Shown here: one piece after another, positions 11,071-21,287 of the stretch
How positions within the stretch are numbered: the first letter of the stretch is position 1
Layout of the letters: every line of letters starts with the position of its first letter
The notes under the pieces: model-generated
Database searches by the model: none
Seen by the model: the letters and a program-made list of their open reading frames with translations, nothing else
What the model was told of the DNA's origin: nothing
Program-made: the position numbers and the translations under genes
Assembly: GCF_035222375.1 (NCBI RefSeq)
Contig: NW_026946365.1
Span: 806,001-870,000 of the forward strand
Length of the DNA: 64,000 nt
Origin: Podospora pseudocomata
Taxonomy: Eukaryota; Ascomycota; Sordariomycetes; Sordariales; Podosporaceae
Direction of reading: 5' to 3'

Positions 11071-12600
11071 CTTGAAGAGCCTGACTGTTGTGGGACAAAC
11101 GTATAAACGTATCAAAATCACCGGATGATGAGAAGAAAGGGAAATCCATCCACCATCCAGAGCAGCTGGAATGTCTTTCTTGTATTTGTCCCATAAGGCC
11201 CACACCCTGAAACATGGAAACCCACCAGCCCAGCAAGGAACACTCAACCACATTCGCACCTAATGAAGGCCGACGTCATCAGCCTGCCCAGCCCTTCTCA
11301 GCCATGCCGCATCGCGGGAAATCGGCAAGGGGCCTCACCCATCGGCCTGACCAACCAGAAAAGCCCAGTATGTTCTCTTCTGTGTGTCTGAGAATCTGTG
11401 GAGGAGCGTGATTGGCGATCGGGCTGATGACGTAGCAGGAATCCGGGGCTGTGTCACATTGGGCTCGGCAAAGCACTTATGAACTTCTTGGCGGGCAAGG
11501 AAGCGGGCGGCCCTGTTTTTGGGCGGGATGTCATCTGGTTTTTTTTTGATTTTTTTTTTGGATGAGGTGGTTGGTAAAAGAGGTGAGATCATGTTTGATG
11601 AAAGAGTTGGCAGTGGGAGGTGGCATCGGGAAGGCGTTGAAGATGACAAAGGGACTTTGCATGTTTGGTATGCAGGGACTACCTACATACACCTAAGATC
11701 CCATCGTCAACATTGATGGTTGCTCAAAGAGCGATGAGATGATGGGAGAACCAATCAGACATTTTGGTGTACACCTCTGTAAGAGATCGCTAGCGTCATG
11801 TCTAGGTGGTGGTGGACTGCTGGCCACCGCAGTGATCTGATGCCACGCGTCTTTGTACTATATTCTCTTCAGCTGAAGAGAACAGCCACATTTGTGGGTT
11901 TATATCTCGTAATTTCAGCTTTTAGCCAATTACTTTGAAGGCCTGGACTAGCTCCAAAAGTCATGATGGTCTGCATACAGATGTCAAACAGTTCTCCCAT
12001 ACGTGTCTAGCTGCAAATCCCATGTAAAGACAGCTATGTTGTCGACAGAGGGACAAGCACACTAACATCAGCTTATCCGAGGGACCCTTGAAAGATGATA
12101 AGACATCCTAGAGATCGTGTCATTGTTTAAGTGTGTCAAAAGTGAAAAAATCCGTTGGTGAAAGAAACATGGTTTCAACACTTCCTAACCTTTCCATGCC
12201 GTCTATCCAAGCTTTTAAACATCCTTTATCCCAGCATTTAAAGTCTATTGGAAGCTCGGGTTTGATTGATAACACTCAGTTTTCCGAGACTACAAGACCA
12301 TCTATCCTAGCTTTGCTGTTATGGCCATCCCAGTTTCAAATGTCATCTCCTTGAGCTTGTTATACCACCTACCCCAGCTCTATGCATCCCGTAGAAGTGT
12401 AGGTTCACGTATATATCGAACAAGTCGGCAAAAAATGCAATTGCCGGGGTACCTAGCCTGTATTTTACCAAGACATAATCACAACGACATCACCCTTTCC
12501 AGATAGCTTGTTCATCGCATTCATCATCAAATTAGCATTATCTCACCTTCAACTAAACCACAACCTCCCCCCACCACACACACACACACCAAGCAAAACC
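11071..12600. other. Spacer between the SUR7/PalI-type and DUF3433 genes
   Basis: About 1.5 kb. The section near 11071 is the likely promoter of the SUR7/PalI-type gene. The section before 12600 is the 3' flank of the DUF3433 gene and contains a degenerate short-period repeat (12202-12390) and a (CA) run at about 12576-12589. No gene seen. Confidence 0.55.
12202..12390. repeat. Degenerate repeat, period about 23-25 bp, core TATCCCAGCNTTTAA
   Basis: Variants of TATCC(C/A/T)AGC(T/A)TT recur at 12204, 12227, 12303, 12326 and 12369, with decayed units between (TATTGGAAGC at 12246, CTTGAGCTTG near 12350). The same core appears at 43.4 kb. It lies a few hundred bp beyond the stop of the minus-strand DUF3433 gene. 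No coding role is apparent. Confidence 0.5.
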
Positions 12601-15183
12601 CTACAACCAATTCCTCCCCTCCTCTTCCCAAGGCCTCGTCGCCCGACTGTAATCATACCCAACCCTCCACTCACTCACCAGCTCCTCCTCATCAACCCCA
12701 CAATGACTCTGCCCATCCCTTCCCCTAAACCACCCCAGCCCATACCTCTTCCCCACCCCCTCCAGCCACCCCTCCATCTCCCTATTCCCAAACTTGGCCG
12801 TCCCCACAAAGTCATAAAGCATCTTGCTCTGGTGTATGTAAGCCAGCACACTCGCAATAGTATTCGGCTGCCTCGGCAAGAACACCCTCCTCCTTTTCAA
12901 ATGGGTAACGACGCTCAACACCCCCATATACAGCAGAATCAACAGAGCAAGCGTGAAGCTTATCCAGAAAGATGGAATTGTCTCCTGTCCGGCGTTGAGA
13001 TCCGACGAGGTGGCGGTGGCTGTGGGAGCGGAGGAGATGAAAACACGGCCTTCGACTGTTGCTAGGGAGGTTACCAGCACGGTGAGGATCTCTGTGAGGA
13101 TTGTGCCGAAGCCGACGAAGAAGACTAGCCAGTGTTTGTTGATTAGGCCTCTGATGGCTACCCAGCCAAAGGGCATGGCGGTGTAATCGAGCGTTAGCGT
13201 CTTTGGGGGTGCGTGTCGTTGGGAGAGGAGGTAGTATGGTTGCATGAGGCGGACGTCTGTCTCTAGTGCTCCCCAGGAGAGCTTGATGCACACGGCCAAG
13301 ACGGTTATTAACCAGGGGGCGCGGTCGGTCAAGACTGTGGCGGGGGTGAAGAGGAATATGGGAATGAGGGCGATGAAGGCGAAGATGCCGGATATCAAGG
13401 GGTATGCCCCGGCTGGGCGGAGCATCATGGGATGGGGGTTAGCAGAGAGGTGGTTTTTGGTGTATTTTTCCCGTTCTTGAATGGAAGGGGGGTTGGTGTC
13501 GTCTGGGGCGAGGGAGGAGTTGCGGAGGACGTAGCGATGATCTTTTAGTTTGCTGTGAATGTCTTGGTGGGTGGCTACGTCCATGTCTTTGAAGTCCATG
13601 AGGATGTGGCTGACTGTTGCCATGGCGGCGAGGCCAGCGATGCCTTTGACGTCGGCTAATAGGCCAGACCGGCGGGTTTGGAGCTGATAGAATAGGACGC
13701 ACCCAAAGGCGGCGATGATGACGAGCAAGGTTGTCAAAAGACGGGACCAGACGTGGTGTATGAGGATGCTCTTTTCTATGTGAGGGCGGTCCAGACGAGT
13801 GTTGCGGTCAGGGGTTATGATCAAAGAGGCGGCTCCAAGGGCAGGAACCAATGTGTTGGCGAGCAAGCTGGCTGTTGACGACACAGCTACAGCATAGTGT
13901 TTGCAGTGGATGGCCCGAAATGGACGCAGCCAGACGAATTGTGTCAGATACTCGACGTTGATGGACTCGTCCGCCAGTGCTCCTCCTTCCTTGGATAGCT
14001 GATAGAACGGCTCAAGACGCATGACATCAAAGTTGGTAACCTGCCACATGACACCATATGTGACCGCAATGGCCATCGGTAGAAACTTGACAGCAAAGTA
14101 CTGGGCGGTCGAGATATCGTTGGGTGATTGAAATTTGACCAGGGCGTCCTGGGCAGAGCTTCGGTAGAGGATTTCCACGGATACGGCCATAACAATGGAC
14201 ACCACAATCAACCATATCAAGTACGGCCATCTCATGGAAAATGGCTTCCAGTTGGGCTGTGGATAAAAGACCTCTGTTTTGCTGGCGTTTGTTGGAAAGG
14301 TCGTCTGCCTCATGGCAAACTGTCCTGGCTCGTCCTCCACGTTCGGATCATGGCCACCAACCAGGCTGAGATCAAATTTGGACTGAGTGCCGGTGTCCTC
14401 TGTCATGACCACCTCGATTACTTCTCCGCGTTTGTTGGCCTCATTCTGTGCCATTTTCTTCACTGTGTCAGTGTGAGATAGCCGCCTGCTGCGTCTCGAG
14501 ACGGAGAATGTGCGGCTCGGGGGTCGTTCCGTCACGGGAGTTATTGCCAGCAAATAATCTTCCGTGATTGTCGCTTCCGCTTTGATGCCCTTCCCCAAGC
14601 CCCCCGTCAACTTCCCCTGTGCCTCTTGCTCCTGTATTGCTTTCCAGAACTCTTCATCGGCTTTTGTCGCAGGGCCCAGCGCGCTGCTAACATCGAACGT
14701 TGGTGCTCTAGCAACTCGCGGGCCAGGTGCTGGTGGTTCCTCGCCTCCCAACGGGGCAGCGGACTTCATCAACCCAAGGTCAATACCGTCTTCCTCTTCC
14801 GGAATCGCATCGTGGCGTCGTTGTTGCTGTCTCTGGGCAAAACTGGGGCCGGCATTCTGAGGTGGTGCTATGAGGGTGGGCGATGATACTGGCTTATATG
14901 CGCCGCCTCCATTGCCCATGAACGACGTCCATCCGGTTGAGGCTCCCCCATAAGTGTGGCCAACATCATCGACAGAACCATAGGGTCGTTTCCCAAACTG
15001 TTGTCGTAGGCTGTCGTTGGACTGGAGTGACACCAAAGAAGGCCGTGGGGGGATTACGGCCCCTGTCTCGTCGCGGAAGTTGTCAAAGTCGGTAATGTCA
15101 GACACGGTAGATATCCTGCTGACAGAGCCTGAAGTGGCAGAACGGAGTGGAGGTCTTGGCCTCGGTGGGTAGGAAGGATCCAT
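12601..15183 (-). CDS. DUF3433 family polytopic membrane protein
   Basis: Uninterrupted frame of 860 residues. The first 300 or so are cytosolic-looking and low complexity, starting MDPSYPPRPRPPLRS. The segment PQPNWKPFSMRWPYLIWLIV then starts the membrane region in the pattern typical of DUF3433 proteins: a PFxMRWPYL-like entry, a transmembrane helix, an extracellular stretch, a second helix with the QFVWLRPFRAIHCKHYAVAV motif, and later helices. A second, shorter copy of the arrangement follows (about residues 590-790, with GALETDVRLMQPYYLLSQR), so the protein looks internally duplicated. The family is restricted to fungi and its biochemical role is unknown. The 5' side faces the GTPase gene over 1.85 kb. 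Confidence 0.8.
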   Translation of the reverse strand: MDPSYPPRPRPPLRSATSGSVSRISTVSDITDFDNFRDETGAVIPPRPSLVSLQSNDSLRQQFGKRPYGSVDDVGHTYGGASTGWTSFMGNGGGAYKPVSSPTLIAPPQNAGPSFAQRQQQRRHDAIPEEEDGIDLGLMKSAAPLGGEEPPAPGPRVARAPTFDVSSALGPATKADEEFWKAIQEQEAQGKLTGGLGKGIKAEATITEDYLLAITPVTERPPSRTFSVSRRSRRLSHTDTVKKMAQNEANKRGEVIEVVMTEDTGTQSKFDLSLVGGHDPNVEDEPGQFAMRQTTFPTNASKTEVFYPQPNWKPFSMRWPYLIWLIVVSIVMAVSVEILYRSSAQDALVKFQSPNDISTAQYFAVKFLPMAIAVTYGVMWQVTNFDVMRLEPFYQLSKEGGALADESINVEYLTQFVWLRPFRAIHCKHYAVAVSSTASLLANTLVPALGAASLIITPDRNTRLDRPHIEKSILIHHVWSRLLTTLLVIIAAFGCVLFYQLQTRRSGLLADVKGIAGLAAMATVSHILMDFKDMDVATHQDIHSKLKDHRYVLRNSSLAPDDTNPPSIQEREKYTKNHLSANPHPMMLRPAGAYPLISGIFAFIALIPIFLFTPATVLTDRAPWLITVLAVCIKLSWGALETDVRLMQPYYLLSQRHAPPKTLTLDYTAMPFGWVAIRGLINKHWLVFFVGFGTILTEILTVLVTSLATVEGRVFISSAPTATATSSDLNAGQETIPSFWISFTLALLILLYMGVLSVVTHLKRRRVFLPRQPNTIASVLAYIHQSKMLYDFVGTAKFGNREMEGWLEGVGKRYGLGWFRGRDGQSHCGVDEEELVSEWRVGYDYSRATRPWEEEGRNWL

Positions 15184-17038
15184 TGCCAGGTATCATGACA
15201 TGGTAGTCAACCCAGGTCCGGAGAGAAAAGGAACAAGTAATGAAACAAAGACGACAAGACAGAGGCCACCTGTCGGAAGTTGGCAGTTAGGTGACAACAA
15301 CAAGGCTCCAGTGACGAGGGGAAAGCCAATATGCAGGCCTGGGCGCTTGTAAGTCCAGGTACCAGTGCGGCTGAGGTCAAGATGGTGTTTGAGTGGTCCA
15401 AGTGGTGCCTGGGACCCTAAGTCTCGGGGACAAAAAGAGCCACAAGAGAACGGCAAGCCAAAGGGGGTCTCGGTCGGGAGGCCGATAGGGCTGAAGGTTG
15501 ATGGGCTGTGGCGATTGAGGGACGGGTGATCTCTTGGCCGAGCGGTTGTCCTTGATAGCTCTCCTGGAGCCTCATCTCACGTCGACACCAGGTCTTCTGT
15601 CGGAGAGAGAATATGGAGAGGGCGCATGGCTTCCAGAAAGGGCATATATTCCCCATGTGAAGGCCCCCGCACAGGGTGAGCACGAATTCTTGATTCCAGA
15701 GCCATGGTGGGGGAGATGTTGCAGATTGCTGACCCCAAGCGTGATGTTCTGTTGCATTGGGGTCTAAGCTTAGCAACCCTGGGGGCCAAGAGATGCCACA
15801 GCGCCCTTCAGCGGGGCCTAGGTGTGTCAACTTTCCATCACGATCATCATGCCCCTCGCCTGCCATCCATAAGCAACGTTCACATACACCGTTTGGCTTG
15901 GTGAACAAGAGTTCGTCTCATCAACGGTCTGCAACCTTTCAATCGTTCCGACGTCACCAAACCTGAAAAATGTTGCCGGCGGCCTATTAATAGCCAATCA
16001 AGTTGAGGTTGCAGTTGAGGTCACCGGTCCCCTCCCAGCTGCTCGGCATCCAGTGAACCTTCAACTGTCACCATCGGCAATCCTCGCCACACAACGCAAC
16101 GCAATAAGTAGACGGACCTGCAGCAACAGAGTCGGACTGCTGCAGCCCCTCCGCTGAACCACGCAACACAGCGTTAGCCATGGGATGACAGCAACAAGTG
16201 TATCAGGTCGAAGCCCCCTTTGCCGCTCGGCTGGGGCCTCCCGAGCTTAAATCTCACGCCAGCATGACAGAGCCTCGCCATCTCACCGTCGGGATCCTCC
16301 CCCGCTGACCAGGGTCTTGTTCAGACGACTGACCACCCACCATTCGTCCCGATCTGGATACCCAGATGCCAATTATCACCGTTCCACGCCGCAGTATTGC
16401 TGACGGCATCACACCCAACCCCGTTGCCATTTTGTTTCTTTCAGTGGGTGGTGTCCACAACCACTTTGATAAATGGCACGTTATACGACACTTTTCTTTG
16501 TGTTTCGTGAAAAGCTGCCTACCATTACCCCGCTGTTGCTGATGGTGGGAGCTTGAACAGATTGGCCTGCTCATGTCTTGTGCTTCACGACTGATGACCA
16601 ATAGTAAAGATCCAAATATCCAGATATCCAAATATCCAGCTGGTTAACCGTTCTTCAAAAGAACCTGTACCAGAGTATCTATGGAGATCTCTCCTCTGCC
16701 AAATTCGGCCGAATCCTGCCTCTGTTACAGGTGACATTTGCCAGAATGCGCTCCCGTCCAGCGATGCGTTCAGCCCACCTATGGCATTGCGATGGGGCCC
16801 GCGAAGTCAATGCATTATTCTTCAAAGCTGGGAAGTGGCGCCGGCTATGTCAGCTCCTTGATGTGATGTCTTGACGGGCGTCCTTGACATCCTAATAGAA
16901 GCTCAATATCCCAAACATGCACATCTTTGCTGTATCGCTCACTGACTTACACCATCACCATCTGTTCAACGCCGTAATCTCTTTTCCACACCACCTACCT
17001 GACTCCATCTAGCAAGAAGACTTGTCTATTTTACTAAA
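15184..17038. promoter_or_regulatory. Divergent intergenic region between the DUF3433 and GTPase genes
   Basis: About 1.85 kb between two 5' ends, so it should contain both promoters and leaders. A CT-rich stretch precedes the GTPase start. Several 100-160-codon frames lie at 15.4-15.9 kb on both strands, overlap each other, and have no domain features. The upstream sequence at 15.53-15.55 kb resembles a tRNA D-arm but lacks the rest of a tRNA. Confidence 0.45.
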
Positions 17039-18091
17039 ATGGTCGCCTCCTTCGTCTGGACTGCAGAAGAGGCCAAATACCTCAAAGCCGTCCTCCGCTG
17101 GCAAGACGCCCCCTCCTCAGACGACGACGCCACCGCTACCAGACCAAGACAACCCAGAAGGAGACCGCCCCCTCCCCCACGGGCAACTATCCAACTTTCC
17201 TCCCAAAACCGCAGGCAACCCCAAGAAAAAGAAGACCACCCACCATCAGGTGAACTCCGCGTGTTGGTCCTCGGGGCGAAAGGAGCAGGGAAATCCTCTC
17301 TTTTGAGCAGAGTACGCCCCCTTTCTCACCTATCCCCTCCCATTTGTTCGCTATCTAATACAGACTTGAAGTTTTCGCAAGGCACATTCCCTCCCGCCAC
17401 CCAACCCACAACAGCAACAACAACGTCACCATCAGGGGAGTCCCACTCAGGAAGCTGCCGACATCCTATCTTTCTCCTCCCCTCTACAACAGGGGACAGC
17501 AAAAAAAAGAAATACATCATCGACGCGCTAGAATTCCCTTCCAATCAGTCATCTTCGAACCCATTGCTGGAGCAAGCACTGGCCATCACCGAGGCGGCGG
17601 TTGTGGTTTATGACACGGCAAGCGCCGATTCTTTCAGGTTGGCGAAAGGGGTGGTGGAATTCATCTTGGAGCATTTCGACCCACTCACACCATCCCCCAA
17701 CAATAGCGCCAACAGGAGGGTTTATCCAGTGGTGCTGGTGGGGAATAAATTTGACAATGACAAGGAGAGAGAGGTTAGCGAGGATGAGGGGAGAGAAGCG
17801 GCCGGGAAGATGGGGGTTAGATGTATGATGGAGGTTAGTGCCAGGACGGGAGAAGGGGTACAAGAGGTGTTTGAGACTATCGGGGCGGAGGTTCTAGCTG
17901 CGAAGAGGGCGACAACTACGGCTAGGGAGGTGGGGAGGGAAATGGTTCAGGGTGGTGGGTATGAGAAGGCGGGCAACAGGCCCCAACTTGTGAGGCAAGG
18001 AGGGAGTGCAGGCGGGAGTAACAAGAAAGGGGGTTTACTGAGAAGGATGTTCTGGGGGAGGAAACTCCACACGCGGCAGGGGGTTGCTTGA
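17039..18091 (+). CDS. Ras-like small GTPase with atypical switch region
   Basis: The frame reads 350 codons. A P-loop GAKGAGKSS (residues 79-87) follows a long basic/proline-rich N-terminus. NKFD (G4) and EVSARTGEG (G5) are clear, with VYDTASADSFRLAKG and PVVLVGNKFD as in Ras/Rap-like proteins. The usual DxxG of G3 is replaced by IDALEF, so hydrolysis may be altered. Between SLLSR and FSQGTFP lies a probable 60-nt intron at 17312-17371 (GTACGC, CTAAT branch, GAAG acceptor). It is a multiple of three and stop-free, so both forms are open: 350 residues unspliced, 330 spliced; the spliced form aligns better with the fold. The tail is basic but has no CAAX box, so lipidation is not expected. Targets unknown. 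Confidence 0.75.
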   Translation: MVASFVWTAEEAKYLKAVLRWQDAPSSDDDATATRPRQPRRRPPPPPRATIQLSSQNRRQPQEKEDHPPSGELRVLVLGAKGAGKSSLLSRVRPLSHLSPPICSLSNTDLKFSQGTFPPATQPTTATTTSPSGESHSGSCRHPIFLLPSTTGDSKKKKYIIDALEFPSNQSSSNPLLEQALAITEAAVVVYDTASADSFRLAKGVVEFILEHFDPLTPSPNNSANRRVYPVVLVGNKFDNDKEREVSEDEGREAAGKMGVRCMMEVSARTGEGVQEVFETIGAEVLAAKRATTTAREVGREMVQGGGYEKAGNRPQLVRQGGSAGGSNKKGGLLRRMFWGRKLHTRQGVA

Positions 18092-18863
18092 GTTCGATGA
18101 ATATCTGGCTGTAGGATGCCGAAGAAAGTGTCCAAGTGGTGTAAGTAGTGCAAGCGAGTGCCAGCAGCATCAAGAGTTCCAACACAAGCGCAAGTCTTCA
18201 CACAAAATGATGTCAAAAATGTATTGAACTAACCCAACCAACCCATCCCTAGTCCATTCCACAAGAAAAGAAAGCCACAAACCATAACAAGCAAAAAGAA
18301 AACATCATCTTCCTCCTTCTCCCCTTCCCAGTCCAGCTGTATGACTCAGTTCACCCCCCTCCGTGTTTTGATACCCCGTGCCCTTCTCGTGCCCCTATAA
18401 ACGCCAGGGCGCAGGTCTCTCTCATATGCGAGCGCTAACAAAGCACACGAAGATGGGTATGATACAAAACAGACCCTTGTCAGCAGATCTGCCTCTTCTT
18501 CCACAAAATGGAACATGAAAGTAGAAATTATACGCCTCCGTCTTCTTCTTCTTCTTCTTTCTCTCCTCCCGGTTCATCTTTCCGAGTAACTAACTGACGC
18601 CTTTTCATGCATCCCTGGTAGAAAAAACAACAAAAAAAAGTGACGTGTGGTCGGATAGTGCGCTCGTGTATCCAACACGGCAAGTTGGTCGAGAAGTAGT
18701 AGGGTATCATGGATCTGTTCCATTCTTGGTTTCAATGCGGGCCTTGGGCTGTTGTGCCCATCCCTTATATGTTGACCGCTTGCTCGGTTGCGATCGGAAA
18801 CCCCCCAAAACAAAAACTCCTATCCCAGGTCATGAATGTGCAAAAAGCAAAAAGGCCTCCTTT
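18092..18863. other. Spacer between convergent GTPase and FLC genes
   Basis: About 770 bp between two 3' ends. Contains presumed 3' UTRs, A-rich segments and a (CTT)n tract near 18540-18560. No gene seen. Confidence 0.55.
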
Positions 18864-21287
18864 TTAGTCGTAGCCGGCACCGCGTTGCCAAGGACTTGGG
18901 CTGTTGAATGTTAGCAAAGTTTCATCGGTTCTCCACCCAGAGATAACATACCTAGCGTTGTTTTGTTGCCGGAAGGCGCCCGGACCTGGGCTGTTGTTCT
19001 GGTTTCGATAGGGCGGAGAGCCATCAAACGGACTGGGCGCCCGCATCGAGCCGTTGTCTTGGTACCTCGGCGGGCTGCGAGGTCCGTCGGCGGGGAAGAA
19101 TGGCATCGACGGATTAGCTGGAGATTGGGGGCGGTTGCCGTAGCCCTGGTTGTTGTAGTTCGACTGGGCGCCAAAGCTCTGGTTGGAGTGAGCGCCAAAG
19201 CTGTTGTTGGAGTGAGCACCAAAGCTCTGGTTAGAGTGAGCAGAAGGCACGCCGAGCCTCTCGGTCTGGCGCCGGAGCGAGTCCGATGTAATAGATTCGG
19301 CGTCATCGTCCAGGTCCATGCCCTTGTTGAAACCCTCCTTGCCGCCACGAGCGGTAGCCGCGAGCGCGTCCAGCTCGGTAGTCGTCGTGAGGTGCGTCTG
19401 AGACTTCATGAACGAGGTTCTGTCATCGGCCATGTAGGTGTAGCGGCCATCCGGGTTGTCGCGGAAGATGACAATGACAGTGGTGACAATGAGCATCAAC
19501 AGCAAAACCAGCGCAAAGGAAGCATTAGCAATCCACAACACGACGCCCACAACGCCAGTGACGAGTCTGGGCTGGTTAAAGACCTCGGTGAAGATCATCA
19601 AAAAGATCGAGTTGACAAAGTTGATGGCGCAGATGGCAATGTTGAAAGAGTTGGTGCTCTTGTCCATCCATGGGCGAAGGACGCTGGCGGCAATCAGGGC
19701 GCCGGCTTCAATGATAAGAAAACCCACGGCCTGAACGGTTCCCGAGTGCTGCGCAAAGGCGATGAACATGGCCTTGAGTCCCAAGTAGCCAAGGTAGGGC
19801 AGGATGAAGTAGTAGGCGGAGGCTCTGAACTGCACGTAGAGGAAGCCCCACTTGTTAAGTGCCTGGGGGTCCGAGAAGAGGATATAGGCCGGGTTGTTGT
19901 GCATAACGATGGAGCGGCGGGCAATCATAATCACCTTGAAGGCGGCCCAGCAGAGCGTGGTCGTCATTCCGATCAGGAAAAAGACAGCCAGGACCATCAG
20001 GGCAGCCGAATCGTTCTGGGTGAACTCCCACAAGCACATGATGGCCATGGACGGGAACCCGATGAGGGTAAGACGGAACAAGATGCCCTTGAGGACCGTG
20101 AGCCAGCCGTTGCGGAAGTCGAGGAACTTGTCACTGTCCATCATCTTGTTCTTGACGGCCATCTCGCAGGCACCCTTGAAAGCGGCCACGGCCAGACTGA
20201 CAAAAATGACCATCAAGCAGAAGAAGGCCACGCAAGTCATAAAAACGTTGGTCGACTCGATGCCTGCGCGGAAGGCCACACGTTGGATCCCGTACACGAT
20301 GTAACTGCCGGAGCTGGTCTCGATATTGGCGCGACGCATGAGGTCCCGCTTCATGGCTTGCCCGAGAGGCTCAGCGATGCTCCTCGGCATCATGGCCACA
20401 GAGCGCTTCGCGAGGCTCATACCAGCTTCGATAAAATCCAGAGATCGCTTCTCAACTTGCACGGAAACGGTCGTAAGCGAGTCGAAGATGGTGGCCGGAG
20501 TACCACCAGTGGCGCGCTGGTACCAGGTAAAGATGTCCTGCATGAACTCGAGACGAATGATTCCCATGCTCCACTGGAAATCCTGGGTCCACGACATGAC
20601 AACAGGCGGCAGAGGCACACCAGTGAGACCAAGCATGGCCTGGGCCTGGAAGTAACCAAAGAGCGAGAGGGCGTTGGCAGCGACGTGGGAAGCGGCATTG
20701 TAGTGACCGAGACCAGACATGATAGCCGACGATGTGAGAGCCAAACCAGCGACAATGGCAGTAGCCCACTTGACACCAAGCAAATCCACCGTCTTTCCGT
20801 TGGAAATATCAGCCTCCACGCAAGCAACAGCGTTTCCTGCCTCGGGACCATCCGTCATGGTAAAAATCACCTTTACGGTGGCGTCGAGATCGGGGAAGTT
20901 GTAGGCGATTCCAGGTACTTGTTCCAGGGCGTCACCAGTAACGGGAAGGTTGAAGTTGAGAGGAATCTTGCCTGCTGTCATGGGACAGAGACCAGCCAGA
21001 CCCATATCGCATGGGCTGACTTTTTGCTTGATGATGGGGAAACCATAGGCCGAGACCTCGACATCGAAAGTGACGTTGCCCTGGACTGACGAGACAGCTA
21101 CAATGTCGACGTTGGCTGTTTTGTTATTTGGTGTGAAGACGACCTTGAACAAGCTGGCGCTGAACAGCGAGTTTTCCTGACAAGAGTTGAGCGAGTTCGA
21201 CTGGAGAATCGACTCTGCCATTGCTGGTGCGATGAGCGCCGCTAGCGACGCGAAGGCCGCAACGGGCCGTGTTAAAGATAACCTCAT
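18864..21287 (-). CDS. TRP-like flavin carrier / FLC family membrane protein
   Basis: Starts MRLSLTRPVAAFASL (ATG at 21287; another in-frame ATG four codons upstream at 21299) with a signal peptide cleaved near AMAESILQ. Residues about 25-165 are the ML-like TRP_N domain with paired cysteines (SLNSCQENSLFSASLF...SPCDMGLAGLCPM). A region of about nine membrane helices follows (about 180-620), then a cytosolic Asn/Ser/Gly-rich tail with four copies of an octapeptide like SNQSFGAH. Yeast Flc1-3 relatives act in the ER/vacuole in FAD transport, calcium homeostasis and wall integrity. A 51-nt GTATGT...GCTAAC...CAG intron at 18951-18901 precedes the last exon, which ends SPWQRGAGYD; it is in frame and stop-free. 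The spliced length is 790 residues from this start. Confidence 0.88.
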   Translation of the reverse strand: MRLSLTRPVAAFASLAALIAPAMAESILQSNSLNSCQENSLFSASLFKVVFTPNNKTANVDIVAVSSVQGNVTFDVEVSAYGFPIIKQKVSPCDMGLAGLCPMTAGKIPLNFNLPVTGDALEQVPGIAYNFPDLDATVKVIFTMTDGPEAGNAVACVEADISNGKTVDLLGVKWATAIVAGLALTSSAIMSGLGHYNAASHVAANALSLFGYFQAQAMLGLTGVPLPPVVMSWTQDFQWSMGIIRLEFMQDIFTWYQRATGGTPATIFDSLTTVSVQVEKRSLDFIEAGMSLAKRSVAMMPRSIAEPLGQAMKRDLMRRANIETSSGSYIVYGIQRVAFRAGIESTNVFMTCVAFFCLMVIFVSLAVAAFKGACEMAVKNKMMDSDKFLDFRNGWLTVLKGILFRLTLIGFPSMAIMCLWEFTQNDSAALMVLAVFFLIGMTTTLCWAAFKVIMIARRSIVMHNNPAYILFSDPQALNKWGFLYVQFRASAYYFILPYLGYLGLKAMFIAFAQHSGTVQAVGFLIIEAGALIAASVLRPWMDKSTNSFNIAICAINFVNSIFLMIFTEVFNQPRLVTGVVGVVLWIANASFALVLLLMLIVTTVIVIFRDNPDGRYTYMADDRTSFMKSQTHLTTTTELDALAATARGGKEGFNKGMDLDDDAESITSDSLRRQTERLGVPSAHSNQSFGAHSNNSFGAHSNQSFGAQSNYNNQGYGNRPQSPANPSMPFFPADGPRSPPRYQDNGSMRAPSPFDGSPPYRNQNNSPGPGAFRQQNNARYVISGWRTDETLLTFNSPSPWQRGAGYD

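Noticed and set aside
15530-15605. tRNA-like start (TTGGCCGAGCGGTTGTC) suggesting a Leu/Ser tRNA
   Set aside because: No matching acceptor stem or GTTCGAATC-type T-arm follows; only the D-arm resembles a tRNA.
18963-21089. 708-codon plus-strand open frame
   Set aside because: Lies antisense to the FLC gene; His/Asp/Gly-rich composition is typical of a shadow frame of a high-GC coding region.
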